Both the position numbers and the translations under genes were made by a program. 64,000 nt of DNA from S5-327 sp965200975 (GTDB taxonomy: Bacteria > Chloroflexota > Dehalococcoidia > Lucifugimonadales > Australimonadaceae), in NCBI GenBank assembly GCA_965200975.1, contig OZ241740.1, positions 248,001-312,000 on the forward strand. The letters run 5' to 3'. The stretch's first letter is position 1. Each line of letters starts with the position of its first letter. Shown here in pieces: positions 1 through 8,396 of the stretch. The notes below the pieces were generated by a model. The model saw nothing but the letters and a program-made list of their open reading frames with translations. It was not told the DNA's origin and made no database searches.

Positions 1-146
1 GTAGCCCGCATACTCCTCCCCCGCGAATCCTTCCAAGGATAACAGAGCCGGCCCTCGCGCCCTGCGCTTTCAGCGGCGGCGGTAGCGGTTGCGGCAGTCC
101 GGCAACCGGAAGAGCGTGGGCCCTCCAGACGCTGGGGTTTAGCGGC

Positions 147-167
147 GGGAGAGCGCATGCCTCTCCC
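147..167. repeat. GGGAGAG hairpin, member of a dispersed intergenic hairpin family
   Basis: A 7-bp perfect stem (GGGAGAG at 147-153, CTCTCCC at 161-167) with a 7-nt loop is followed by CGGAGA. It lies just past the 3' end of the helicase gene. The same kind of hairpin recurs near 12739, 13122, 13186, 29677 and 55728. No T-run follows, so it is not an obvious intrinsic terminator. Positions 1-146 show no convincing gene. Confidence 0.5.
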
Positions 168-175
168 GGAGACCG

Positions 176-1702
176 TCACGATACGGCGGCGGACTTGTAG
201 AGGGAGACTTCCATCGGCGAGAGGTCGGCGCCGACGTGCGCCTGGATAGCGTCGAAAAACTCCAGGTCCCACTCGCTCACGAACGTAATGGCGACGCCGG
301 GGCGGCCCATGCGCGCGGTGCGCCCGATGCGGTGGACGTACTCCTCGACGCTCTCCGGAATGTCGTAGTTGATGACGTTCGCAACCGTCGGCACGTCGAT
401 GCCCCGCGAGGTCAGGTTTGTCGACACGAGCAGCTTCAGCTTGCCGTCCCGGAACTCCTGCATCACGGCGTTGCGCTCGCCTTGCGGCAGCCCTCCGTGG
501 ATCGCCGCGACCGGGATGTCGCGCCGGCTGAGCGACCGCACCAGCCAGTCCACGTCGTCTTGCGTGCGACGGAACAGGAGCGTCTGTTCGTTGCGGTCGA
601 GCACCTCCAGCAGAGCGGCGAGCTTGTCGCGGCGCGCGACTTCGATATACCGCTGCTCCACCTGCTCGACCGGCTCCGACTCTTCGCCTACGCGGAACCA
701 CTGCGGCTCCTGCAGGTACGAGTAGATGAGCCGCCGTATCTGCGTCGGCACGGTTGCGGTGAAGAGCGCCGTCTGCCGCGAGCGCGGCGTCGCCCGCAGG
801 ATGCGGCGGATGTCCGGCAGGAACCCGATGTCGAGCATCTGGTCGGCCTCGTCGAGCACGACTATCCCCGCCCGGTCGAGATGGAGAATGTCGCGGTCGA
901 GCAGGTCGATTACGCGGCCCGGAGTGCCGACGACGATGGGCGCGCCGCGTTCGAGCGACTTGATCTGCGGGCCGAGGCGGGCGCCGCCGTACACCGGCAC
1001 GACCTCCGAGCCTCGGTGCTTGCAGAGGTTGGCGAGCTCCGCAGCCACCTGACGCGCAAGCTCGCGGGTCGGCGTGAGCACGATGGCTTGCACATACTTC
1101 TGGCGAGCGTCGACCGCTTCCGCGATGGGGATGCCGAACCCGGCGGTCTTCCCTGTTCCGGTCTGCGCCTGGCCCACAATGTCCGCGCCGCGCAGCAGCG
1201 GGTCGATGACGAGCTCCTGGATGGGCGTGGGCGACGTGTAGCCCATCTCCGCGATCGCGCGAGCCACCGGCGCCGACACCTGTACGGGGCCAAACGGCTG
1301 GTTGCGGGGAACGGGACCGACGATCACGCCCTCGCGGGCGCGGCGTTCCCTGCTGCGGCGGGGCGTCGTCTTCCCGTTGGGCGAGAGCGGGGCGCGTTCG
1401 GCTTCCGGTTGGCGGGGCTGAGGAGGCTGTTCGGCGCCCTTGCGGCGGCCCCTGCCTCCGCGCCGGCGCTTGCGTCCGCCCTCGGGCCTGACCTGTTCGA
1501 CCGCAGGAGGAGGCGGCTCGGCTACGCCGACAGGCGCGTCGCCCTGACGTTTTCCCCGGCCACGCCGCGAGCGCGACGAACGCGCCTCGCGCGCGTCGGC
1601 GGGAGCGTCGTCGTGACGGTCTGTCGTTGGTACGGAGCGGGATGGCTCTTCAGCCGGCGGGGCCGGCTTCCGCAAGAGCCGAGAGAGGAGCTTGGGGATC
1701 AT
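176..1702 (-). CDS. DEAD-box ATP-dependent RNA helicase
   Basis: This is a 508-residue ATP-dependent RNA unwinding enzyme, likely acting in ribosome assembly or mRNA turnover. Residues 1-130 are a basic, Arg/Pro-rich, probably disordered extension. The core follows with a Q motif (TSPTPIQ, 157-162), Walker A AQTGTGKT (179-186), PTRELA, TPGR, DEAD, the motif III region TAT, and HRIGRTARMG near the end. The C-terminus is short, without the usual long tail, so the basic RNA-binding region sits at the N-terminus instead. The start codon is preceded closely by a TACTAA box (1710-1715), so the mRNA may be leaderless or nearly so. It lies downstream of the unknown gene on the same strand, separated by about 96 nt. 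The family is certain; the specific cellular role is not. Confidence 0.95.
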   Translation of the reverse strand: MIPKLLSRLLRKPAPPAEEPSRSVPTTDRHDDAPADAREARSSRSRRGRGKRQGDAPVGVAEPPPPAVEQVRPEGGRKRRRGGRGRRKGAEQPPQPRQPEAERAPLSPNGKTTPRRSRERRAREGVIVGPVPRNQPFGPVQVSAPVARAIAEMGYTSPTPIQELVIDPLLRGADIVGQAQTGTGKTAGFGIPIAEAVDARQKYVQAIVLTPTRELARQVAAELANLCKHRGSEVVPVYGGARLGPQIKSLERGAPIVVGTPGRVIDLLDRDILHLDRAGIVVLDEADQMLDIGFLPDIRRILRATPRSRQTALFTATVPTQIRRLIYSYLQEPQWFRVGEESEPVEQVEQRYIEVARRDKLAALLEVLDRNEQTLLFRRTQDDVDWLVRSLSRRDIPVAAIHGGLPQGERNAVMQEFRDGKLKLLVSTNLTSRGIDVPTVANVINYDIPESVEEYVHRIGRTARMGRPGVAITFVSEWDLEFFDAIQAHVGADLSPMEVSLYKSAAVS

Positions 1703-1863
1703 GCGCTCTTTAGTATGCCACAGTGGACGCGCGAGGCCAACGGGATAGCGTCGCGGGAAACCTCGGAGAGCGTGCGCTCGCCTCAGTTCCGCAACCAGTC
1801 ATGTGCGCTGGGTGCTAGTCAACAGACGAAGCAACTCAGGGAGGAAGCCCTTGCGGCCGATGC

Positions 1864-3303
1864 CTAGCGACGCAGTGTAGATGTCGCGGATGGTGGCGGG
1901 AGGGATGGTTGAACCCGGCTCATGCTCCGCCGAATTGCGTGTGCGCCGAAGGTCTTCGAGATGACCCGTAGTGCGTTTTTCGTTGGTGAGGAAGCGCACA
2001 TCATCATCGGAGAGACCTTCGTCATTGAAGTAATCCTTGGCGCCTTTGCTCCAAAGGAGTCGCCGATACCGGGGCTGCGCCCCCTGTCGCTGGGCTCTTC
2101 GAGTATCGTCTGCAGTCCCCTTTGAGGAGAGCCCTGCCCCTCAGCCCATTGTGAGATAGGAAGCCAAAGGTATTGATGGAGCACTTCCTCGGTTGCGATG
2201 CGGATTTCGTTCGCAATGCTGGCGTGTCGACCGTGCGTGGCGGAAACTACCATCCGGTCTGCTGACACCAACGCATCGCGTGCGCGTTGGGGGAGCTTCC
2301 CCCACAAGCCGTCAGCGAAGAAGTACTTCTCCAAGCGCTTCTCAGCTGACTCATCTTCGCGATCCTTAATCAGGCTGCGGAATTGGTCAGGCGTCAACTG
2401 GGCTTCAACCCAGCCCATCTTCATAACCCAAAGATCGCGGTCGTCATCGTCGTCTGGGCACATACTCAACTTGTAATATGCATCGTAGACTGTGCTCCAA
2501 TCAACTGCTCTGGCATCGTGCTGTTCTATGGCTTCGATACAAGCATCGACTAAGCGCATTACTTTTGAAAGCCAGGGAGCCGTTACTGGAGGGTGTAAGT
2601 AAATATTATGGAGACAAGATACCGATTCAGCCGCCTTGCTCAACGCTTCTACGTACTCACCCCGTTGATATGCTAATTCTGCTGACACACGTGACGACAA
2701 GGACAACGGAAGCGGGCAGTCTTTGAATGCGTGAGGGTGCCGATCTATCAGATTCGCTAACTCGCTGTGAGTAGGCTCAATGTCGTCGCTATACCCCGAG
2801 AGTAGCAATGTTGTGAGTAGGACAGAAGCTTTGACGTGAATCGCTATAGCCAATTTCGACAGGTCTTCATCGCCATCAGGCTGATAGCTAGTGTCGGGTA
2901 GTCTAAGCTGGGTGAGCTTCTCCAGCATAGTTATTGAAGGGAGGGGATCTGGGCGTCCCGCGGCGATACGATCACCTTCTGGATCGCCGTGAGCCCAGGA
3001 GTCTAAGGGGACATTGTCCAAGAGCGAATTGAACAAGGAAGCAGCTACCTCTCCTAGTTCAGGCACGGTCCATCTGTCGTCCGCTTGCTCCACATGCTGT
3101 AGAGTGATAAGAGGCCTAAGGAGATCGAGGAGATCTTCGTGAGGTATGATTCCTTGACGCAACTCATCGTCAGATAGGAATCGTTGCCTCAACTCTTTGT
3201 TAAATCGCGTCTTAAGAGTTCTTAGCTCCGCCTCAGAACCCGTCGAAGCTTCGTAGATCTCCAAGGCTTGATAGAATCGGTCATAGCCTGCAGTGCGCTC
3301 CAT
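1864..3303 (-). CDS. Unknown protein, probably frameshifted near its 3' end
   Basis: I do not recognise this 479-residue protein. Its ATG directly abuts the ispG stop codon, so translation may be coupled. It looks mostly helical, with an acidic DDDDD stretch in the middle and no membrane segment or known motif. Base composition is visibly more AT-rich than the neighbours and codon use differs, suggesting a transferred gene. The last 80 or so residues (PRITSMTKVSPMMM onward) look unnatural. The -1 frame gives a protein-like continuation from about 2141 (through GAKDYFNDEGLSDDD and IPPATIRDIY) to a stop at 1799. The frames would join if one base were lost between about 2085 and 2141, where there are two GGGG runs. 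The original gene was therefore probably 1799-3303. This is either a real mutation or a sequence error. Confidence 0.7.
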   Translation of the reverse strand: MERTAGYDRFYQALEIYEASTGSEAELRTLKTRFNKELRQRFLSDDELRQGIIPHEDLLDLLRPLITLQHVEQADDRWTVPELGEVAASLFNSLLDNVPLDSWAHGDPEGDRIAAGRPDPLPSITMLEKLTQLRLPDTSYQPDGDEDLSKLAIAIHVKASVLLTTLLLSGYSDDIEPTHSELANLIDRHPHAFKDCPLPLSLSSRVSAELAYQRGEYVEALSKAAESVSCLHNIYLHPPVTAPWLSKVMRLVDACIEAIEQHDARAVDWSTVYDAYYKLSMCPDDDDDRDLWVMKMGWVEAQLTPDQFRSLIKDREDESAEKRLEKYFFADGLWGKLPQRARDALVSADRMVVSATHGRHASIANEIRIATEEVLHQYLWLPISQWAEGQGSPQRGLQTILEEPSDRGRSPGIGDSFGAKAPRITSMTKVSPMMMCASSPTKNALRVISKTFGAHAIRRSMSRVQPSLPPPSATSTLRR

Positions 3304-4455
3304 TCACGCCTCCACGGACTGCATTCCGGCGGCGACGGCCTCGACCTCTTCGAGGAGGGCGGTGAGCATGTCGGCCTCTTCGACGACGCGCGCCTTGCGG
3401 CCTTTGCGGAAGATGACTGCGCGGCCTGCGCCTGCAGCGATGCCCACATCGGCGTCTTTCGCTTCGCCGGGGCCGTTCACTTCGCAGCCCATCACTGCAA
3501 CCTTCACGCTCGATTCCATGCCCTTGAGCATGCTGTCGACGGTGTTGGCGAGCCTGCGGATGTCGACGTCCGCCCGTCCGCACGAGGGACAGGCGACCAT
3601 CTGCACGCCCTTCTTCCGCAGATCGAGAGCCTTCAGGATCTCGTAGCCGACCTCGATCTCCTCGCGGGACTCGTCGCTGAGCGACACGCGGATGGTGTCG
3701 CCGATGCCGTCGTAGAGGAGTGCGCCGAGCCCGATGGCGCTGCGGATAGAGCCGGAGCGCGCCGTCCCCGCCTCGGTGATGCCCAGGTGGAACGGGTACG
3801 GGACCATCGGCGCCAGCTTCCGGTACGCCTCCACGGTCGTGTCGATGTCGTACGCCTTCAGCGAGATTTTGATGAGGTCGAAGTCCAGGTCTTCCAGCAC
3901 CTGTATCTCCCACAAGCCGGTCGCGACCATGTGGTCGACCGCCGACACCTGATCGCCCTCGCCTGACGCGTCGGAGCCCTTGGTCAGGCGGTTGACGCCG
4001 TCGGCGTGGCGGTGCTGTCCCCGAGTGACGCCGATCGCTCCGACCGGCGGCAGGCTGCCGAAGTTCACGCCGATGCGGATGGGGACTTGCCGCGCCTTGG
4101 CTTCGCGCACGACCTGGCGCACCTTATCGGCGTCGCGGATGTTGCCCGGGTTCAACCGCAGGCAGTCGACGCCCTGATTGAGGGCTTCGAGCGCGAGCTG
4201 ATAGTGAAAGTGAATGTCGGCGACGATGGGGATTCCGGCCTGCTGTTTGATGGCGCCCAGCGCCTGCGCAGCCTCCATATCCGGCACGGCGCACCGGACA
4301 ATTTCGCAGCCGACCTCTTCGAGTTCGTGTATCTGGCGTACGGTGGCCTCCACGTTGCGCGTGTCGGTCTTCGTCATGGTCTGCACCCGAATGGGGGCGT
4401 CCCCGCCAACCTGTACGTCTCCCACCCAAACCGGCTTTGTCCTTCGGCGTTGCAT
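3304..4455 (-). CDS. ispG: 4-hydroxy-3-methylbut-2-en-1-yl diphosphate synthase (IspG/GcpE)
   Basis: This 383-residue enzyme is the reductive [4Fe-4S] enzyme that converts MEcPP to HMBPP, the penultimate step of the MEP isoprenoid pathway. The N-terminal TIM barrel is clear (IRVQTMTKTDTRN, VADIHFHYQLA, LRLNPGNI). The C-terminal cluster-binding part has CPSCGR and, further on, the Cys of GCEVNGPGEA. The segment between GVNFGSL and VLEDLDF is about 25 residues longer than in typical IspG proteins, reading as a polar insert with GQHRHADGVNRL. The start is supported by GAGGGGG a few bases upstream. It shares the strand with dxr, the committed step of the same pathway, about 2 kb upstream. Function is certain; the insert may be a lineage trait. 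Confidence 0.96.
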   Translation of the reverse strand: MQRRRTKPVWVGDVQVGGDAPIRVQTMTKTDTRNVEATVRQIHELEEVGCEIVRCAVPDMEAAQALGAIKQQAGIPIVADIHFHYQLALEALNQGVDCLRLNPGNIRDADKVRQVVREAKARQVPIRIGVNFGSLPPVGAIGVTRGQHRHADGVNRLTKGSDASGEGDQVSAVDHMVATGLWEIQVLEDLDFDLIKISLKAYDIDTTVEAYRKLAPMVPYPFHLGITEAGTARSGSIRSAIGLGALLYDGIGDTIRVSLSDESREEIEVGYEILKALDLRKKGVQMVACPSCGRADVDIRRLANTVDSMLKGMESSVKVAVMGCEVNGPGEAKDADVGIAAGAGRAVIFRKGRKARVVEEADMLTALLEEVEAVAAGMQSVEA

Positions 4456-4473
4456 GCTTCGTCCCCCTCGCCT

Positions 4474-4513
4474 TGCTGCTTCCCTCTGTCCTGCTGCCTA
4501 TCCTGCTGCTTCC
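4474..4513 (-). repeat. Purine-rich short repeats in the ispG leader
   Basis: On the coding strand the ispG leader is nearly free of T and contains three near-copies of a GCAGCAGGA/GCAGCAAGG unit (complements at 4474-4483, 4489-4500 and 4501-4513). They sit between the proposed -10 box and the ispG ribosome binding site. A regulatory role, such as ribosome standby or binding of an RNA partner, is speculative. Confidence 0.4.
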
Positions 4514-4514
4514 A

Positions 4515-4520
4515 ATGATA
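4515..4520 (-). promoter_or_regulatory. Possible ispG -10 box (TATCAT)
   Basis: TATCAT preceded by TG lies in the 83-nt gap between the DUF1801 gene and ispG, about 60 nt before the ispG start. No good -35 hexamer is visible at 16-18 bp. It would let ispG be transcribed separately from the long upstream operon. Confidence 0.35.
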
Positions 4521-4538
4521 CACCCACAAGAGCGGACT

Positions 4539-4958
4539 TCAGCGGGATAGCCTAACTCCCAGCGCGCGCTTGCGCTCGCTGAGCGCGGCGGCGATGAGGG
4601 CCATCACTGCCGGACGCCGCGCGTCGTCGGGCGACCGTATCTTCACGTGGCGCATGCGCGCGCCCGTCCCTTCCAGCAGCGCCTCCGGGTCGGCCAGTTC
4701 GGAGCCCCGGAAGAAGCCGAGGTTGACCCACTTTGCATAAGGCAGGATGTACGCGTAGCCGTCAATCATCTTTCGCGGCCCCACGCCGTAAGTAACAGCC
4801 CTGTCGCCGAGGCGCACCACCTCGCAGGCGTCGGGATGCGCCTGCAGAATCATCTCCCGCAGCGCCCTGATCGCCGGACGCAGCGGCTCTTCGGCGAGGT
4901 CGAGCAGGTCGTCGAACGTCCCGAACCTGGCCGGCGTTTGCTGCTTGCTATCCTCCAA
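4539..4958 (-). CDS. DUF1801 (YdhG-like) domain protein
   Basis: This small cytosolic protein of 139 residues resembles the DUF1801/YdhG fold (LAEEPLRPAIRALREMI, then GVGPRKMIDGYAYILPY and WVNLGFFRG). The family has an SRPBCC-unrelated alpha/beta fold and mostly unknown function; some relatives bind metal or small ligands. The ATG overlaps the 3' end of rseP by 11 nt, so it is co-transcribed and probably translationally coupled with the protease gene. Nothing in the sequence connects it to isoprenoid synthesis. Family assignment is fairly confident, function unknown. Confidence 0.8.
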   Translation of the reverse strand: MEDSKQQTPARFGTFDDLLDLAEEPLRPAIRALREMILQAHPDACEVVRLGDRAVTYGVGPRKMIDGYAYILPYAKWVNLGFFRGSELADPEALLEGTGARMRHVKIRSPDDARRPAVMALIAAALSERKRALGVRLSR

Positions 4959-6246
4959 AGGGGCCGCCTCCCGTCAGCAGCCGCTGCACGTCGTTGATCG
5001 AGATGGCGATGATTGCAGCCATCAGCGTCACAAACCCGACCAGGTGGGCCATTCGCTCTTTCCCGGGGGCGAGCCGCCGCCCTCCCCGCGCGATTTCGAG
5101 CAGCACGAGGGCGATGCGCCCTCCGTCGAGCGCCGGTATGGGCAGCAGGTTCACGATAGCGAGGTTGATGGAGAGCAGCGCAGCCCATGTGATGAGGGGG
5201 CTGAGCCCTGCGTCGGCGACGGTTGATGTGAACTGGGCGATGCCCACAGGCCCCGCCAGCTGGATATCTCCGCCGGCGGTCCATCGCGACAGCTCGTTGC
5301 GGAACAGCACCAGAATCTCGCCTATCCGGCGCACGCTCGACGCTAATGCTTGCGCCGGCCCCTGCGAGCGCGACTCGCCAGGCCGCACGCTTACCGTCAG
5401 CCCATCGAGTCCGCCCGCGTCCGCCGGCGCCTGCAGCCGCTCGAGTCTTCCCTGCCGGAGAACGTCCACCTGCACGGGCGCGCCGGGCGCCTCTGCGAGC
5501 GCCGCCACGGCTGCCTGTTCGGGGTCGCCCTCGTCGAGCACGCGCGAGCCGCCGACGCGCAGCAGCAGATCGCCTTGCCGCAGACAGGCTTGCGCCGCCG
5601 ACGACTGCGGGGCTGCGCCTGTCACGGTCAGCCTTCCGTCGGACGCCAGGACGCCGACGGCGCCCTCGCCCGGCGGCGGCGCGGCGCGGGCCTCCGGCAG
5701 GCGCAGTTCGACCAGCCTCCCTTGCCGCTCGACCACCCATCGCGTATCGGCGCCGAGCCGCAGGTGTATCGCCCCTTGCAGGCCGCTCGAGTTGTCGATG
5801 CGCCGACCGTCCACCGTCCGCACGATGTCGCCGGGGAGCACGCCTGCCGTTTGCGCCGGCGAACCGGGCGCAACCTCGAGAATCGCCACGTCCGTAACAA
5901 CCACCGGCTGCGGCAGCATAAAGACGATGGCGAGAAGGACAACGGGCAACAGCGCGTTCATTCCCGCGCCGGCGCTGAGCACGAACAGGCGCCGCCAGGC
6001 GCTCTTGGACGCGAAGCTTTCGGGGCCGTCGGGGTCTTCCTCGCCCAGCATCCGGACGAACCCGCCGAGCGGGAGCAGGTTGAGCGAGTAGGTTGTGTCT
6101 CCGCGCGTGAACGACAAGAGGCGGGGCGGATACCCGATGCCGAACTCCAGCACCTTCACGCCCGAGAGCCTTGCCGCTGCAAAGTGCCCGAGCTCGTGCA
6201 CGAGGACGAGCGCGCCCAGAACGACCAGGAAGGCAAGGATGCCCAT
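4948..6246 (-). CDS. rseP: Site-2 membrane metalloprotease RseP/RasP type
   Basis: This 432-residue zinc protease cuts substrates within the membrane, typically anti-sigma factors or signal-peptide remnants. Helix 1 carries the zinc motif HELGH (residues 17-21). A long central region holds two PDZ-like domains (about 115-190 with APGSPAQTAGVLPGDIV, and about 205-275 with ACLRQGDLLLRVGG). The C-terminal helices include the third zinc ligand motif in NLLPIPALDGGRI, then two more membrane segments. Length fits the double-PDZ class. The gene starts 15 nt after dxr. The order uppS-cdsA-dxr-rseP is a classical conserved bacterial arrangement. No anti-sigma factor partner is visible in the window, so the target is unknown. 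Confidence 0.95.
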   Translation of the reverse strand: MGILAFLVVLGALVLVHELGHFAAARLSGVKVLEFGIGYPPRLLSFTRGDTTYSLNLLPLGGFVRMLGEEDPDGPESFASKSAWRRLFVLSAGAGMNALLPVVLLAIVFMLPQPVVVTDVAILEVAPGSPAQTAGVLPGDIVRTVDGRRIDNSSGLQGAIHLRLGADTRWVVERQGRLVELRLPEARAAPPPGEGAVGVLASDGRLTVTGAAPQSSAAQACLRQGDLLLRVGGSRVLDEGDPEQAAVAALAEAPGAPVQVDVLRQGRLERLQAPADAGGLDGLTVSVRPGESRSQGPAQALASSVRRIGEILVLFRNELSRWTAGGDIQLAGPVGIAQFTSTVADAGLSPLITWAALLSINLAIVNLLPIPALDGGRIALVLLEIARGGRRLAPGKERMAHLVGFVTLMAAIIAISINDVQRLLTGGGPFGG

Positions 6247-6261
6247 GGGTTCGGGAGAGGG

Positions 6262-7365
6262 CTAGCCGCTCGCCGCCGCGACGGCCTGACGCCGGGCCCA
6301 CTCGTCCGCTTCGAGCACCGCTTCGGGCGTGGGGACGTCGAACGGCTCATGGCGTTCGAGCACCCCGTCGACTACGCGGCGAATGTCGCCGAACCCGATG
6401 CGCCCGTCGAGGAACATATGCACAGCCTCCTCGTCGGCGGCGCTGAGGACGGCAGGATAGCTCTGCTGCTTGCGCCCGGCCTCGACGCCCATGACAAAGC
6501 ACGGGTACCGCTCCGCGTCCATCTCTTCAAAGGTGAGCGACGGATAGGCGAGCGGGTTGTACTTGGCGAGCGAGTCGTTCTGCACGCGCTCCGGGTAAGA
6601 GAGCGCTACCTGAATGGGCAGCCGCATATCGGGCGGGCCCATCTGCGCCTTGACCGAGCCGTCCGCGAACTCGACCATCGAGTGGATCACGCTCTGCGGG
6701 TGGACGACGACGTCGATCTTCTCGAAGGGCATATCGAACAGCCACCGGCTCTCGATAACCTCGAACGCCTTGTTCATCAGCGTAGAGGAGTCGATGGTTA
6801 TCTTCTTGCCCATTACCCAGGTGGGATGCGCGAGCGCTTCCGCGGGCGTTACGGTTTCCAGTTCGTCGAGAGGGCGCTTGCGGAACGGCCCGCCGGAGGC
6901 TGTGATGATGAGCTTGCTCACCGGATCGTGCTCTCCGCGCAGGCACTGCCAGATGGCGGAGGGCTCGCTGTCGACGGGCAGCAGGGGCGCTCCGTACTCT
7001 GCGGCGGCGCGCGTAATGAGTTCGCCGGCCATCACGATGACTTCTTTGTTTGAGAGCGCGACCGCCTTGCCGGCCCGCAGCGCGTTGAGCGTGGACGCAA
7101 GCCCCGCGCTGCCGGTTGTCGCCGCCATCACGACGTCGACGTCCGGTTCGACGACCATCTCCTCCATTGGAGTAAGCCGCGCTCCGCCGACCGCCTGGGG
7201 CCAGGTCATGCGCGGAGCGAACTCTTCGGCCTGCCGCGTCAGCGCTTCGATGTTCCGGCCGGCCGCCAGCCCGACGACGTTGAACTCTCCCGGCAGCGCG
7301 CGCGCTACGGCCAACGTCTGCTCGCCTATCGATCCGGTCGAACCGAGGACGACGATGTTCTTCAT
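6262..7365 (-). CDS. dxr: 1-deoxy-D-xylulose 5-phosphate reductoisomerase
   Basis: Dxr converts DXP to MEP with NADPH, the committed step of the MEP pathway. The 367-residue protein begins with the nucleotide-binding motif GSTGSIGEQTL. It has NKEVIVMAGE, the active-site regions LPVDSEPSAIWQ and TASGGPFRK, the SSTLMNKAFE stretch and VHPQSVIHSMVEF. The C-terminal helical domain is complete. It sits between cdsA (38 nt upstream) and rseP (15 nt downstream) in the same transcription unit. Together with ispG it shows that the organism makes isoprenoids by the MEP route, feeding UppS in the same cluster. Confidence 0.97.
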   Translation of the reverse strand: MKNIVVLGSTGSIGEQTLAVARALPGEFNVVGLAAGRNIEALTRQAEEFAPRMTWPQAVGGARLTPMEEMVVEPDVDVVMAATTGSAGLASTLNALRAGKAVALSNKEVIVMAGELITRAAAEYGAPLLPVDSEPSAIWQCLRGEHDPVSKLIITASGGPFRKRPLDELETVTPAEALAHPTWVMGKKITIDSSTLMNKAFEVIESRWLFDMPFEKIDVVVHPQSVIHSMVEFADGSVKAQMGPPDMRLPIQVALSYPERVQNDSLAKYNPLAYPSLTFEEMDAERYPCFVMGVEAGRKQQSYPAVLSAADEEAVHMFLDGRIGFGDIRRVVDGVLERHEPFDVPTPEAVLEADEWARRQAVAAASG

Positions 7366-7403
7366 AAGCCCCTGCTCTCTACGGCGCGTCCGCCGTCAGG
7401 CTA

Positions 7404-8225
7404 TCAGGCAGGCCATACGTGCGCAGCGGCGAATACAAGCAACAAGACAAGCGCCAGGCTGTCGAGCCGGTCGAGCACGCCGCCGTGTCCGGGGATGAGG
7501 GCGCTCGAGTCCTTGGCGCCCGCCTTCCGCTTCAGCCAGGACTCCAGCATGTCGCCCGCCTGCGCCGTAATCGGAATTCCCAGGCCGAGAGCGACGGCGG
7601 CGACCGGGTCGCTCACGATTTGGTCGAAGATGAAGATGAGGGCCACCGTCGTGGCGAAGCCGCCGAGCACCCCTCCGATGGAGCCTTCCCAGGTCTTGCT
7701 TGGCGAGATGGAGGGCGCCAGCCGCCGTTTCCCTATCGACGACCCTACGAAGTAGGCGATAGTGTCGGTAGCAAACGTCGCGAGGAACGCCACCGCCAGC
7801 CACGCTAGTCCACTGTCGGCGTCGCGAAGCAGCACGAGCGCCGCCATAGGGAGGGCCACGTACCACGTCCCTCCGATCATTGCGATCAAGCTCTGCACAC
7901 TCCCGATCAGCGAGCGGACGGCGCCGCCGCGCAGCCCCCGCAGGCAACGAACGATGGCGAGCAGGGTAAACGCCGCCACGCCCGCCCCCATTGCAAGCAG
8001 AGCGGCCTCGGGCCCCTGCGTTGCGGATATCACAATCAGCGCCGCCCAGACCACTCCCCATCGGAGGAACGTTCTGCAGTCGATGATGTCAAGCAGAGTG
8101 TGCATCTCGACCGCGGCGACGCCTGCGACTAGCGCAGCGGGCACTGCAAGCCAGTAGCCGCCGAGTCCCACCGCCAGGGCGATCAGGGGCAGCCCGACCG
8201 CGGCGGAAAGCAACCGGAGTCTCAT
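7404..8225 (-). CDS. cdsA: Phosphatidate cytidylyltransferase
   Basis: CdsA makes CDP-diacylglycerol from phosphatidate and CTP, an integral-membrane step of phospholipid synthesis. About eight hydrophobic helices can be seen. The family signature is near the end of the catalytic part (SISPSKTWEGSIGG, followed by the acidic residues of GHGGVLDRLDS). I chose the ATG at 8225 (MRLRLLSAAVGLPL, 273 residues) because it begins right before the first helix. An in-frame ATG at 8312 would add 29 polar residues, and GTG codons at 8243 and 8237 are other options. It lies between uppS and dxr in the lipid and isoprenoid part of the operon. Confidence 0.93.
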   Translation of the reverse strand: MRLRLLSAAVGLPLIALAVGLGGYWLAVPAALVAGVAAVEMHTLLDIIDCRTFLRWGVVWAALIVISATQGPEAALLAMGAGVAAFTLLAIVRCLRGLRGGAVRSLIGSVQSLIAMIGGTWYVALPMAALVLLRDADSGLAWLAVAFLATFATDTIAYFVGSSIGKRRLAPSISPSKTWEGSIGGVLGGFATTVALIFIFDQIVSDPVAAVALGLGIPITAQAGDMLESWLKRKAGAKDSSALIPGHGGVLDRLDSLALVLLLVFAAAHVWPA

Positions 8226-8396
8226 CTCATTAGACACAATCACCCGCCATCGGGAGCGCAGTGGCTGCCTGGGTTTCGTTGAAGTTAGGCCGCCGCCCTC
8301 GCGCCGGAGCAATCAGGAGCAATTCGCTGGCAGTGGCAAGCGGCCAGAGTCTCATTTTCGCACATGCGGCGGGAGGAGGGGTAAGAAACAGCATTT

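Noticed and set aside
236..1867. Long plus-strand open frame of 543 codons
   Set aside because: It is antisense to the DEAD-box helicase gene, whose motifs are intact, and its translation is Arg/Leu-rich without any domain.
5350..7053. Plus-strand open frame of 567 codons
   Set aside because: It is the shadow of rseP and dxr on the other strand, created by high GC content.
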